Shown: positions 7,640 to 16,312, numbered from the stretch's first letter. The stretch: 35,065 nucleotides of DNA from Deltaproteobacteria bacterium (GCA_018668695.1 JABJBS010000406.1:1-35065); one strand, 5' to 3'. Program-made: numbers and translations. Notes: generated by a model not told the origin, from the sequence alone.

Positions 7640-8434
7640 TTAAAGGTTTGCTGAGGTCAGGAAGTCTCTGATGTACGTGTTCACATACTCAGGCGACTCC
7701 AGCGTTACTAGATGACCTGCTTGGCTTAGTCTCTTAAACGTTGCGTTCGGCATTGCTGACTTTAAGTTTTCCCCCAATTTTACATGGATGGCTCGGTCCT
7801 CATCACCGTGGATGATAAGCGTTGGCACAGATATGGTGTGGAGTTTATCGGTGACATCGTCGCGAGTAAGTAGAGATGTTAGCGAGTTGAGCATCGACGC
7901 TGTGTGCACCTTGAGAAATCGGCCACGCCAGGTTCGCACTAAATCTCTTTGCTTGCGGTGGGTCGTCTTACCAAACATCTTACGTAACACTGGAATCACC
8001 ACCGGTAAGATACCAAAGTTTTTGACGACCTTAGCCAATAGGCGCCTTTCAATTCTTACGAGTAAGCTTTCGGATTTACTGTCCGTGGCAAGGAGGACCA
8101 GACCTGAAACCCGTTGAGGGTGGGTGAGCGCGGCACGCATCGAAATCATGCCGCCAATGGAAAGCCCCAGCCAAGTTGCCGTCGGGATATTAAGTGCATC
8201 AAGGAGTCCAATGGCATCTTCTGCCAGGTCGTAGATTGAGTGGGGTTGTGAAGGCGATGATTCACCATGGCCACGAATATCCATAATGATAAGCCGATGG
8301 TCCTTTGAGAGAGCTTCGATTTGTTTTTCCCACATTTGGGTATTGCACAGAAAGCTGTGGAGAAGCAGGAGTGGAGGGCCGTCACCATGAACTTCGTAAT
8401 TGATTTGATGCTCGCGGATGGTATGACTCGGCAT
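7640..8434 (-). CDS. Alpha/beta hydrolase (3-oxoadipate enol-lactonase-like)
   Basis: A 264-residue alpha/beta hydrolase of usual length. The oxyanion strand LLLLHSFLCNTQMW is followed by the nucleophile elbow GLSIGG, the acid in HGDEDRAI and the catalytic His in AGHLVTLE, completing the Ser-Asp-His triad. MDIRGHGESS is typical of the enol-lactonase, peroxidase-like and BioH-like subgroup. The substrate cannot be assigned, and no aromatic-degradation genes surround it. The ATG at 8434 has GGAG six bases upstream and is preferred over the TTG at 8446. It is convergent with the kinase gene and downstream of the membrane-protein gene on the same strand. Confidence 0.88.
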   Translation of the reverse strand: MPSHTIREHQINYEVHGDGPPLLLLHSFLCNTQMWEKQIEALSKDHRLIIMDIRGHGESSPSQPHSIYDLAEDAIGLLDALNIPTATWLGLSIGGMISMRAALTHPQRVSGLVLLATDSKSESLLVRIERRLLAKVVKNFGILPVVIPVLRKMFGKTTHRKQRDLVRTWRGRFLKVHTASMLNSLTSLLTRDDVTDKLHTISVPTLIIHGDEDRAIHVKLGENLKSAMPNATFKRLSQAGHLVTLESPEYVNTYIRDFLTSANL

Positions 8435-8555
8435 CGAATGCTCCAATTCGTTGTAGTTTCTGGACTTAAATGTATATCAACCGGAAACCTATCAAAAGTC
8501 CTCAAGGTTTAAATCGTAATCTCTGCCCATCGAGCACTTAGCGCAGCTATTGATT

Positions 8556-9305
8556 CTAGCTCGATAGAAGTTCGGCGCGCCGCGAAGGCTCTTCGATGTA
8601 AATTTTGAGGGCCTGAGTCAAAACGGCCATGTTGGTACCATACTGAAATGGCAAAATAAGTAGGTCTGTCTTGTAATAGCTCTTGTTGGCTTCAAGCATA
8701 ACTTTTAAGGGTTGCGTCTCTTGTTCTATTTCGCCCTTGTATTCCGCCGATTCGAGAAGCGCTCGGAGGTCGTTAACTTTGATGAATATTGCACGGTGGC
8801 TCACCGCTTTGCCGGGTTCAAGTTTTGCGATGTTGTCCCAGGCTAAAAGAAACGAATATTTTTTTTGAACAAACCGAAGGCCCTCGGGTTTCAATTCGAT
8901 GAAGGAGGTGACCAGCCGGCCGCTGAAAAACCAAGCAAGCATTGCGATACCAATTGCTGCTATACCCCAGCTCACCGAGCCGATGGTTTCAGTCGTTTCA
9001 GATTGGGTTATTCCGAGTACTGTTCCTAAAACACATAATCCTAAAGCGAGCGCCACAAACTGACTGGGCCTTGATTGAAGCCTCGTGGTACCTAGGGCCT
9101 GCGTTGAGGATACGGTAGTTTCTTTTTCTGCCTTAATTTTAACGACGAGCATCCAGGCATGAAGCGCGGTGCAGCCACCAAAGAACCCCGCGGTCGCATA
9201 ACCTGATGCCTTACCGGTTAGAGCAATAATAGCTAAGCCGGCCGCGGTAAAAACGCAGCTGCCAATAAATAAGAGCCAGTCTCGAGTTGTTGGGCCGGTA
9301 TCCAC
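8556..9305 (-). CDS. Membrane protein with four TM helices and a PH-like C-terminal domain
   Basis: A 249-residue protein I do not recognise by name. Four hydrophobic segments lie at about residues 10-30, 35-55, 82-100 and 107-127, in two hairpins. The remaining ~120 residues are soluble. They begin FIELKPEGLRFVQKKYSFLL, then have a Trp-containing strand LAWDNIAKLEPG and an IFIKVND strand. That order resembles bacterial PH-like domains of small membrane proteins, but this is a weak fold guess. The start is a GTG at 9305 with AAAGGA about eight bases upstream. It precedes the alpha/beta hydrolase on the same strand with a gap of about 120 bases, so co-transcription is possible. Function unknown. 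Confidence 0.75.
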   Translation of the reverse strand: MDTGPTTRDWLLFIGSCVFTAAGLAIIALTGKASGYATAGFFGGCTALHAWMLVVKIKAEKETTVSSTQALGTTRLQSRPSQFVALALGLCVLGTVLGITQSETTETIGSVSWGIAAIGIAMLAWFFSGRLVTSFIELKPEGLRFVQKKYSFLLAWDNIAKLEPGKAVSHRAIFIKVNDLRALLESAEYKGEIEQETQPLKVMLEANKSYYKTDLLILPFQYGTNMAVLTQALKIYIEEPSRRAELLSS

Positions 9306-9603
9306 GGAAGCTATCCTTTGATTCTAGATTCTAGGAGGGTAAAGCAAGGATGGCGGATAGGTGCAATCATCAGTGGACAAGAAACGTATTCAACAGAGGA
9401 TTTAGCGTTGTTATGTGTAACGATATCACTCATCGCGAGTTGATTGTAGTGGTATCTGCAATTCAGTGCCTCATCTAAATCAATGATGTAGGAGGCTCTA
9501 GCCTTACGTTTTGTACGTAAGTTTTTAATTTCGAGTATTTAGTTACCCGAAACGCTTGAAGAACTGTTTTTGGCAGGTCACCCTTATTACGGTGAGGTGC
9601 TCA
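9306..9603. other. Divergent intergenic region (298 bp)
   Basis: It lies between the membrane-protein gene (minus) and the di-heme lipoprotein gene (plus). I see no gene with a ribosome-binding site. The main structure is the hairpin at 9503-9526, listed separately. A GAGG shortly before 9604 is the likely ribosome-binding site of the downstream gene. Confidence 0.6.
9503..9526 (+). terminator. Hairpin plus T-tract in the leader of the di-heme gene (terminator, attenuator or operator)
   Basis: CTTACGT, a five-base loop and ACGTAAG form a perfect 7-bp stem, followed by five T. On the plus strand it has the shape of a short rho-independent terminator, yet no plus-strand gene lies upstream for about 1.7 kb. 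It could end a small RNA, attenuate the di-heme gene 78 bases downstream, or be a TetR-like operator (the arms contain TTACGT/ACGTAA). Which of these applies is not decided by the sequence. Confidence 0.4.
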
Positions 9604-12204
9604 ATGAAACAAATTTTAAACCTACTTTGCTCGGCGGTTTTTATGGTCTCGTTTACCATGGCCATGGTTGCTTGTGGTGAAGAACAGCCGGGCTGCAATC
9701 AAGCGGAGCCAGATGATTGTGCAACACCTGACGAGTCCGATGTGCCTCTTGATGAGCCTGTTCAAAATCCCGACAATGAGCCGGATCCCGCTACCCCAGA
9801 CGAGCCACAAGACCCAGAGGAGCCGACCGAACCCACGGATAGTCAAGGCGAGTGCGAACCGCCAATTCTCACACCGCTCTATGATGCCGATACCGAGCTA
9901 GAGCGAGATGTTTTGGTTGACACGCCTGATGCGTTGGTTAGTTACTTAGCCGACAGGGCAAGAGACAGACATGCCCGCGAAGACATCGTGAATGGTATCC
10001 CGTTTCAACAGTATGACCACTACCTTTCGTTTTATTGGGAACAACGCGTTGCCAATATTGAGATAGTAGACCGTGTCGCCAAGGGAGGGTCGGGAGTTAC
10101 GTTTAACTTCATGACATTGGCAGAACTAAATCCCGCCGAATTTCGAACTTTCTATGCGAACACCGGATCGGTGGCAGTGTACCACAATAATATGTCCAAC
10201 TATTTAAATCAGGGAGTGACGCTGACCGAGGTTGTGCCTTCTGTGGATTACCCCGGTGAACAAGAGTTTCACTACACGGCGACCATTTATAACCAGTCGC
10301 CAGAAAATAGACCTCTTGTGATTGGCGATAGGATCGAGGTTGAACTCAGCCAGTTTTTGTTGAGTCCGAGAAACGGACGCACAAACTACTACGGCACGGC
10401 TTTTTTATATGTGGTTGGTGAAGGAGTTCTGCCTTGGTATGCGAAAGAACGTGAGGAGGCGATAACCGAATTTGAACGCCAAAACGCCTCGTTTGATTCT
10501 TTTCCTTTACCTGAGCTTGGCCGGTTAGGGGGCCTCACGACTTTGCCCTACCAATATTCGAATGAACCGACTCAGCGTTTTAAGCAAACGGCAGGCAACA
10601 TCTCCACGTTAAGTGGTCACCCGTTTATGGATGGCAGGCGATTGCACCATACGGATTTTTTGACCGGGCAGCATTCAGAATCAGATAATCCAATTTTTGC
10701 TGAACAGGTTGGGAAGGTGGGTCCGGTCGCGGTCGCTCCAAGTTGTGTCACATGCCATATCAACAATGGACGTGGGTTGCTTCCTTCGGAGGGGCAGCCA
10801 TTTCTTCATGCTGTCGTGAAAGTTTCAGGAGACGCCGATGGAAGAGCGCACGAAGTCCTCGGTGATTCTCTGCAGCCTCTTAACTTAAATGATTCTTCTT
10901 CAATTCCTCTTTTAAGAATTGAAGCGGAGTCCTACTCCTCATCGACTGGTATTCAAACAGAGTCGACTACGGATTCGGGTGGTGGGCTGAATGTTGGATA
11001 CATCGATGCTGGAGACAGCTTGATTTATGATGACTCGCCTTTCGTCGCTGAGGATGCCAGCCAGTATTTAGCGGCTTTTCGAGTGGCAAGTGCAACAGGG
11101 GGTGGACGGCTTGTTTTTACGGGTGTGGATGGAAGTCCGGTTTACGGTTCGATCGATATCCCCAACACTGGGGGCTGGCAGTCCTGGGAGACTTTATCAT
11201 TTCCTTTTGCACTCGCACAGGGGCAACACCGATTTGAGATTCACGCGGAGGCCAGTGGCTGGAATATAAACTGGTTTGAGTTAAGACAACCTCCGGAAGC
11301 AGGTGAGCAAGAGCAGCCAATCTTGCTGGCCGATTTTGAGATAGTCGAAGGCGAATACGGTGACGGCGAACCATACAGTTTGCGCCGGCCCATCTATGAA
11401 TTTGGTGGTGTGGTGCCCGAATATTTTTCGGTGCGGGTGGCTCCCCAGCTCGTTGGTCTGGGCCTCCTGGAGGCTTTGGATGAAAGTCTATTATTGAGCT
11501 TGGCAGATCCCTGTGATGAAGATGAAGACGGTATTTCCGGGCGGGTTCGAGTCTTGTCCTCTGGAACCGATCCGCAAACACAAAGACTCGGCCGCTTCGG
11601 TCTTAAAGGGGGACAGCCCAGTGTCCTCTACCAGATTGCAGCCGCCCTGAACCGAGATATGGGTGTGACAAGCTCGATTTACCCGGTTCTCGATTTGGAA
11701 ACCGGCAGCGGTTCAGCGCCTGAACTTTCTGACGAAGAACTCGAAGACATGCGGCGTTATATTTCGCTTCTAGGCGTACCTGCCCGGCGAGCCCTGACGG
11801 ATACCCAGGCTTTGCGCGGTGAAGAACTTTTTACCGACGCCTCTTGTGATAGCTGCCACAAAATTCAGCTTGTGACTGGTTCGTCGCATCCCTACGCGGA
11901 GCTGCGCGAGCAAACCATTCGCCCGTTTACGGATCTCTTGCTGCATGACATGGGTGAGGGACTTGCGGATTCCTTTCAAACACCCAGTGTGATGGGGGCT
12001 GAATGGAGAACGGCACCTCTTTGGGGCATCGGCTTGAGCGCGGGTGTGAGTGGGGCTCAGGGCTATCTTCATGATGGCCGAGCTAGGAGTCTAGACGAGG
12101 CTATCCTGTGGCATGGCGGCGAGGCAGAAGCCTCCAAGGAAGCGTTTCGTTTGATGCCTGCCGCTGACCGTCAATCACTCATCCGGTTCCTGGAGTCACT
12201 CTAA
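9604..12204 (+). CDS. Di-heme cytochrome c oxidoreductase (DUF1111-like) lipoprotein with CBM6-like insert
   Basis: An 866-residue exported lipoprotein. Signal peptide residues 1-23 end in the lipobox MVAC with Cys24; an Asp/Glu/Pro-rich linker follows to about residue 80. Two c-type heme sites are visible: CVTCH (381-385) and CDSCH (748-752). The C-terminal part, with GRFGLKGGQPS and YLHDGRARSLDEAILWHGGEA, matches the DUF1111/MauG-related di-heme family. Between the hemes, residues ~436-562 form a CBM6-like carbohydrate-binding module: it opens LRIEAESY, has GGGLNVGYIDAGDSLIYD, and ends NINWFELRQ. Residues ~85-375 are an N-terminal region I do not recognise. I infer a periplasmic or surface electron-transfer enzyme tethered near polysaccharide; the substrate is unknown. 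The ATG at 9604 is set by GAGG upstream and by the signal peptide, and removes 16 residues from the longest reading. Confidence 0.88.
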   Translation: MKQILNLLCSAVFMVSFTMAMVACGEEQPGCNQAEPDDCATPDESDVPLDEPVQNPDNEPDPATPDEPQDPEEPTEPTDSQGECEPPILTPLYDADTELERDVLVDTPDALVSYLADRARDRHAREDIVNGIPFQQYDHYLSFYWEQRVANIEIVDRVAKGGSGVTFNFMTLAELNPAEFRTFYANTGSVAVYHNNMSNYLNQGVTLTEVVPSVDYPGEQEFHYTATIYNQSPENRPLVIGDRIEVELSQFLLSPRNGRTNYYGTAFLYVVGEGVLPWYAKEREEAITEFERQNASFDSFPLPELGRLGGLTTLPYQYSNEPTQRFKQTAGNISTLSGHPFMDGRRLHHTDFLTGQHSESDNPIFAEQVGKVGPVAVAPSCVTCHINNGRGLLPSEGQPFLHAVVKVSGDADGRAHEVLGDSLQPLNLNDSSSIPLLRIEAESYSSSTGIQTESTTDSGGGLNVGYIDAGDSLIYDDSPFVAEDASQYLAAFRVASATGGGRLVFTGVDGSPVYGSIDIPNTGGWQSWETLSFPFALAQGQHRFEIHAEASGWNINWFELRQPPEAGEQEQPILLADFEIVEGEYGDGEPYSLRRPIYEFGGVVPEYFSVRVAPQLVGLGLLEALDESLLLSLADPCDEDEDGISGRVRVLSSGTDPQTQRLGRFGLKGGQPSVLYQIAAALNRDMGVTSSIYPVLDLETGSGSAPELSDEELEDMRRYISLLGVPARRALTDTQALRGEELFTDASCDSCHKIQLVTGSSHPYAELREQTIRPFTDLLLHDMGEGLADSFQTPSVMGAEWRTAPLWGIGLSAGVSGAQGYLHDGRARSLDEAILWHGGEAEASKEAFRLMPAADRQSLIRFLESL

Positions 12205-12226
12205 GAGTGGTAGGGTAAGAAGAGCC

Positions 12227-13183
12227 TTAGTTTGCTGCTTCTTGAGCTATACTTCTCACCTGTTCCAGTAAACTCTCGGTCACGAGATTTTCAGCTGCTG
12301 CGCATGCTGACTGAAGCTGGTTAAGGTTGCGCATGCCGCAAAGTGCCGTTGATGTTTCCTGAAACTTTAAGACGTGGCTCAAAGCGAGCTCGAGCCCATT
12401 GTGTCCGGCCTCTTCTAGAAGTGGAGTGATGGTCTCCATAGCTTTGTAGCGCGGCGTGTGATCCACTGAAGTCCACCAAGGTGCATGAGAACGAACATCA
12501 ACGTCGTCAAATTTACGCTCTTTGTGAACACGGCCCGTAAGAATACCTTTATCGAGCGTGCCCCAGCTCATAAACCCCATTGATTTCTCTCGAACATTGT
12601 TAAACACAGAATCAACAGGGTCGTTTTCGAAAAGATTCATTTGAGCCTGGAGGACCTCGGGCTCGGCTACTTCAGTCGCGAGCGCGATTTCGTCAGCGTT
12701 GGTGTTGGAAAGACCAAATGCTTTAATCTTACCAGACTGCTTCGCTTCTACGAGTACTTCTACCGTACGGCGAATGTCGTTCTCCGGGTCAGGCCAATGT
12801 ACCAGGTAAAGGTCGATGTAGTCTGTGTTCAGGTCCTTGAGGGACTGCTCAAGCATAGCCCTGGTTGATTCAGGACTGTTGTCGAGGCGAACGTTTTTTT
12901 GGTCGTCCCAGGTGATTCCTGACTTGCTAACGATAAAAGCTTTTTCACGGCGCTCTCCTTGAAGAGCTGCACCGAGTCGTCTCTCGCTTGCGCCAAATCC
13001 ATAAATCGGAGCGGTATCGAATAGATTGATTCCGTTGTCTTGTGCTGCGTGGACGAGAGCTATTGAGTCATCGTCGCTAATATGGCCGAACCCATAACCG
13101 CCGCCTTCACCGCTGATGGCGGCTGCTCCCATGCCGATAACGGATACTTCAACATCTAATTTTCCAAATGAACGGTATTTCAC
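12227..13183 (-). CDS. Aldo/keto reductase
   Basis: A 318-residue AKR-fold NADPH oxidoreductase. All four catalytic residues are in place: Asp56 and Tyr61 in FDTAPIYGFGASE, Lys87 in VSKSG and His129 in LVHWPDP. The C-terminal half keeps the cofactor-binding order, including FGLSNTNADEI and the late LCGMRNLNQL. Such enzymes reduce aldehydes, ketones or sugars; D-threo-aldose or galactose-type reductases are near relatives by appearance, but the substrate is not assignable. The start is a GTG at 13183, because AAGGAG lies exactly seven bases upstream and MKYRSFGKLDVEVS is the usual family N-terminus; a 24-residue upstream extension is not AKR-like. The tail lies 22 bases from the convergent di-heme gene. 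Confidence 0.92.
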   Translation of the reverse strand: MKYRSFGKLDVEVSVIGMGAAAISGEGGGYGFGHISDDDSIALVHAAQDNGINLFDTAPIYGFGASERRLGAALQGERREKAFIVSKSGITWDDQKNVRLDNSPESTRAMLEQSLKDLNTDYIDLYLVHWPDPENDIRRTVEVLVEAKQSGKIKAFGLSNTNADEIALATEVAEPEVLQAQMNLFENDPVDSVFNNVREKSMGFMSWGTLDKGILTGRVHKERKFDDVDVRSHAPWWTSVDHTPRYKAMETITPLLEEAGHNGLELALSHVLKFQETSTALCGMRNLNQLQSACAAAENLVTESLLEQVRSIAQEAAN

Positions 13184-13362
13184 AATGCGTCTCCTTAAGC
13201 GCGGCAGGAGCTGCATTACAAATATTCGAGCCATACGTAAGTGGGATTCTCGCAAGATAGTCGATTTTATTTATCTCGAGGATAGATTGTGTGTTCTGCG
13301 GGAGGGTCTCTTTGTAAGGTAATAATTTTAAACGGTTTCTATCCGCGTCCAAGGGGCCAGAT

Positions 13363-14790
13363 TTACTCGCAAACCTCGGTGGGTGTACCTGCGCAGCAGT
13401 GAGGTTCCTTGTATTCACACACCGGGCCAGTGGCTTCGCCGGCAAGGATCTTGTCGATCCAGATAAAAGTCTCCGGTAGCGACCATTGAATGCCCTCCGA
13501 GTGTTCAGCTCCCGTGCAGATATTGTACTCAACCGGGACACCATTATCACACATAGCTTGGTAGGCATGTGCATAGGGCCCGGGAGGAATCATCGCATCG
13601 TTTTCTGCGTAATAAAGCAGGGTCGGTGCCTTTTTTACCGTGGGTATCGAGCTGTACAAGATTGAGTTTTCTCTTACCAAACAATTCCAATGTTCAATAC
13701 TTGATGTCCCTGAATCAAGAATTGCGGCAACGTGGTCTGGATTATAAATTTTATCGATGCTGTCCATTGATTGATGCAGATCCGACTCGTAGGCACAGTT
13801 TTCAGGGTCGTAGAGAACTGAGTGCGCGTTATCGGCAAAGAAATGAGGCTCGGTATTTGAAAGTAGGGAGCTTAACGGTGCGTCAAATCCATACCACTTG
13901 TGCCCACTGGTATGCATGACCGCGCTGTAGAAACTATTCCCAGAATAGATATCCACTGCGAGGTCCGAAGACTTAAGCATGTCGAGCACGGGGACGAGTC
14001 CTACCACCGCCGAAACGTCGAAGTCTGGAGCATAGTACGGTCCAAAGCGTTCCTGGAAGAATATCGATAAAGAGCCTTGCGATGCACCAGCAAGGACCGT
14101 TTGCTTGGTGGTGGTAATGCTTGGCTCAAGCTGAGTTATGAGGCTTTCACCGGCTCGTAGGGCATCCCATGCACCAATCGCAGCGGGCTCGCCGAGTTCA
14201 TAGGCGTGTGTGACCGTCGACGGTGCACCGTGGCTTGTCATGCCTATGTAATCAGAAGCAACCACGACATAACCTTGGCTAGCCATTCCGGCGATGGCCA
14301 TTTGATAGACGAAATTTCTACCACCAGCACATGCGTCTGAAAATCCTAAAGTGACATGAGAGTAGGAGAGGAGCGGAAGTGGGACGTTGCCAAGAGACGC
14401 TCCAACGGGGAACCCAATCATAGCGGTGGCCTCGATTTCCTGTCCTCTATCCTGTGTGGTGTATCTGAATCGGTAAACCTTGGCATCATGTTTCGGTGTC
14501 ATGTTGAGCCCACCTGCGGCCAAAATGGCACCGAGTGATTCTGCTGGCATGTCCACGACGGGGCTTTCTTCCTGGCTAACAATTTTACCAAGCGTGGATG
14601 GGTCTATAAGGTCGTAGGCATCCATTCCACAAAGTGCGACAGGAAGGTCTCGATAGCTTAAGGTTGAATCAGCCGGAGTTTGCCCCGGGTCCTCGACTTC
14701 AGTTTCAGCGTCGGAATCTTTGTCGGAGCAAGCCGCTGCGGCGGCGATAAAAGAGATCAGTACAACCCGTGATAGCCAGCGTTTATTCGT
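13363..14790 (-). CDS. Secreted lipase-like alpha/beta hydrolase lipoprotein, apparent ACG start
   Basis: An alpha/beta hydrolase of about 475 residues resembling secretory lipases. The nucleophile elbow is GASQGS (Ser237 in this numbering); the likely acid is in YYAENDAMIPPG and the His in GAEHSEGIQW. SDYIGM and LGEPAAIGAWDALRA are typical of the family. The first ATG in frame, at 14625, cuts off a clear export signal. Reading upstream gives NKRWLSRVVLISFIAAAAAC and then an acidic linker, a good lipoprotein signal with Cys21. The codon in the Met position is ACG (14788-14790), with GGGAG six bases upstream. No ATG, GTG or TTG lies between there and the upstream stop. I infer initiation at ACG or a recently mutated ATG. 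The Cys-rich tail probably forms disulfides. The hydrolase is followed by the aldo/keto reductase on the same strand. Confidence 0.85.
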   Translation of the reverse strand, partial: TNKRWLSRVVLISFIAAAAACSDKDSDAETEVEDPGQTPADSTLSYRDLPVALCGMDAYDLIDPSTLGKIVSQEESPVVDMPAESLGAILAAGGLNMTPKHDAKVYRFRYTTQDRGQEIEATAMIGFPVGASLGNVPLPLLSYSHVTLGFSDACAGGRNFVYQMAIAGMASQGYVVVASDYIGMTSHGAPSTVTHAYELGEPAAIGAWDALRAGESLITQLEPSITTTKQTVLAGASQGSLSIFFQERFGPYYAPDFDVSAVVGLVPVLDMLKSSDLAVDIYSGNSFYSAVMHTSGHKWYGFDAPLSSLLSNTEPHFFADNAHSVLYDPENCAYESDLHQSMDSIDKIYNPDHVAAILDSGTSSIEHWNCLVRENSILYSSIPTVKKAPTLLYYAENDAMIPPGPYAHAYQAMCDNGVPVEYNICTGAEHSEGIQWSLPETFIWIDKILAGEATGPVCEYKEPHCCAGTPTEVCE

Positions 14791-14928
14791 GTTCTTCTCC
14801 CTGCACCGACAAGCATATCGCCGATTGAGAGACGGATACCAGGAGAGGTTGAGCCGTGATAGTGCCTGTATTTCTAGCTCATTGATAAGTATGGCTGAAG
14901 TAGCTGTTTTGAAGACGCTTTTACGGAG

Positions 14929-14950
14929 ACTGATAAACGGACTTATCAGT
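14929..14950. repeat. Perfect 8-bp inverted repeat after the soluble cyclase gene
   Basis: ACTGATAA, a six-base ACGGAC loop and TTATCAGT, just past the stop codon of the cyclase gene that ends at 14955. On the minus strand it is the right position for a terminator, but no run of U follows, so it may be a weak terminator or an operator for the hydrolase gene downstream. Confidence 0.4.
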
Positions 14951-14954
14951 TATG

Positions 14955-15584
14955 TTAGAGTCCACCGAGCTGAAGGCTGTATGCGTTTACCGGGTGGCCC
15001 GCCACCACGAAGGACCGCTCTTCAAAGATTTTACGCTTAGCCCTGAGTTGTTTCCATGCGTTCTCGCTGAATAGAATCTCTCCAGTTTGTGCAAGGTCTT
15101 CGCCCAGTTTGCAGGCCATATTAAAGTCCGAGCCCCACATGTCGGCTTGAGTGAGAAGGGTGGGCCCGTAACCAACGCCAACCGAGAGGTCGATGCGATG
15201 AGAGTCATCCACGCTCTGATTGAGTTTTCGAGTTGCCTTGTTCACGTGCCCAAGTGCGTGGAGCGCTTTGGCCGGGCTGGGGAAGTGCGCGAAGAGATTA
15301 TCAGCTTCAGTTTTAACAACGGTACCATGGCTTGATTCTACAATAGGCTGCAGGGTGGTACGCATCATCTCCACCATTGCTAGATAATGGAGGATACCAA
15401 ATTCGCGCGCGCGCGCGGTAAAGCCTGCCATGTCGATAACAATCGGTGCGACTGTGTGTTCGTATTTGTTGCGAATACTTTCGTCTATAGCAATTATTTT
15501 TGCCGCACGGTCGATACCGTCTTCGTGAGCCAGGGACCATCGTTTTTGCAATTGGCGACTAAGACTTTTGGGGAATCCGCTCAT
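14955..15584 (-). CDS. Soluble class III nucleotide cyclase, divergent active site
   Basis: A 209-residue protein that is almost only a class III cyclase catalytic domain, with a short N-terminal helical part and no membrane segment or sensor. Metal-binding Asp51 (VIDMAGFT) and Asp95 (KTEADNLFAHF) are present, as are the adenine-contacting Lys91 and Asp148. The transition-state Asn155 is kept, but the Arg four residues later is Lys159 (FNMACKL). Most active enzymes have Arg there, so catalysis may be weak or lost. The start at 15584 has GGAGG eight bases upstream. A 14-bp (CG)7 tract at 15404-15417 lies just after the first metal Asp codon. The cyclase is divergent from the Nudix gene. Confidence 0.85.
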   Translation of the reverse strand: MSGFPKSLSRQLQKRWSLAHEDGIDRAAKIIAIDESIRNKYEHTVAPIVIDMAGFTARAREFGILHYLAMVEMMRTTLQPIVESSHGTVVKTEADNLFAHFPSPAKALHALGHVNKATRKLNQSVDDSHRIDLSVGVGYGPTLLTQADMWGSDFNMACKLGEDLAQTGEILFSENAWKQLRAKRKIFEERSFVVAGHPVNAYSLQLGGL

Positions 15585-15796
15585 GTTATTGGCCTCCGGT
15601 CATTGGGTCAGGTTGGACCTATCGAACCATTAATCTGACACCTGTGAATTCGCAAATAGATTTCTGATTTTGTTTTAGGGCAAACCATGGCAAATGTTGT
15701 TTATCCTCATGACAAACTCGTAATGGTTAAAATTCGGCCTTTAGTGGCTCTCAAGCCCTTGTGAAGTCTTGATGAATGGTGCTTAAGGGGGGCATG

Positions 15797-16312
15797 ATGC
15801 GTCTACTGAAATCAACGATTCACCCAAGCCTCGAAAATCTTGACGGCACGATGTTTCATCGTAAGGCTGCTCGAGCCATAATTTTAAATGGTACCGATAT
15901 ATTGATGCTCTATACCGAGCGTTATCAAGACTATACTTTGCCGGGTGGCGGGATTGACGAAAATGAAGACCGGATAGAGGGTTTGATTCGTGAACTGGAG
16001 GAGGAGACGGGCGCTCGCAATATCCGTGAGATTAAAGCGTTTGGCCTCTACGAGGAATATAGGCCCTGGTATAAACCAGAACACGACATCATGCACATGG
16101 AGTCTTACTGTTATCTTTGCACGATTGACTTAGAGCTGGGAGCCACACGTTTCGAGGATTATGAGATTAAAAATGGTATGAAACCGCTTTGGATTAATAT
16201 TCACGATGCCATTGCCCACAACGAGAATACCATGGCGAAGAGCGACAAGAAGGGCATGTCCATTGAACGGGAAACCTTCCTGCTTAAGCAGATTGTCGCT
16301 GAACTTCTTTAG
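15797..16312 (+). CDS. Nudix hydrolase
   Basis: A protein of about 171 residues with a complete Nudix box: GGGIDENEDRIEG followed by LIRELEEETGA, matching G-x5-E-x7-R-E-U-x-E-E-x-G-U. This family hydrolyses nucleoside diphosphates linked to another moiety, using Mg2+ held by the REXXEE glutamates. The region after the box (YEEYRPWYKPEHDIMHMESYCYLC) does not identify a substrate. The most likely start is the ATG at 15797, four bases after an AAGGGGGG run; ATGs at 15776 and 15794 are also in frame. The gene stands alone, divergent from the soluble cyclase. Confidence 0.9.
   Translation: MRLLKSTIHPSLENLDGTMFHRKAARAIILNGTDILMLYTERYQDYTLPGGGIDENEDRIEGLIRELEEETGARNIREIKAFGLYEEYRPWYKPEHDIMHMESYCYLCTIDLELGATRFEDYEIKNGMKPLWINIHDAIAHNENTMAKSDKKGMSIERETFLLKQIVAELL

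Noticed and set aside
10744-10758. Classical cytochrome c peroxidase (MacA/CcpA type) identity for the di-heme protein
   Set aside because: The two CxxCH sites are 367 residues apart, with a carbohydrate-binding-like module between them, and the C-terminal motifs fit DUF1111 better.
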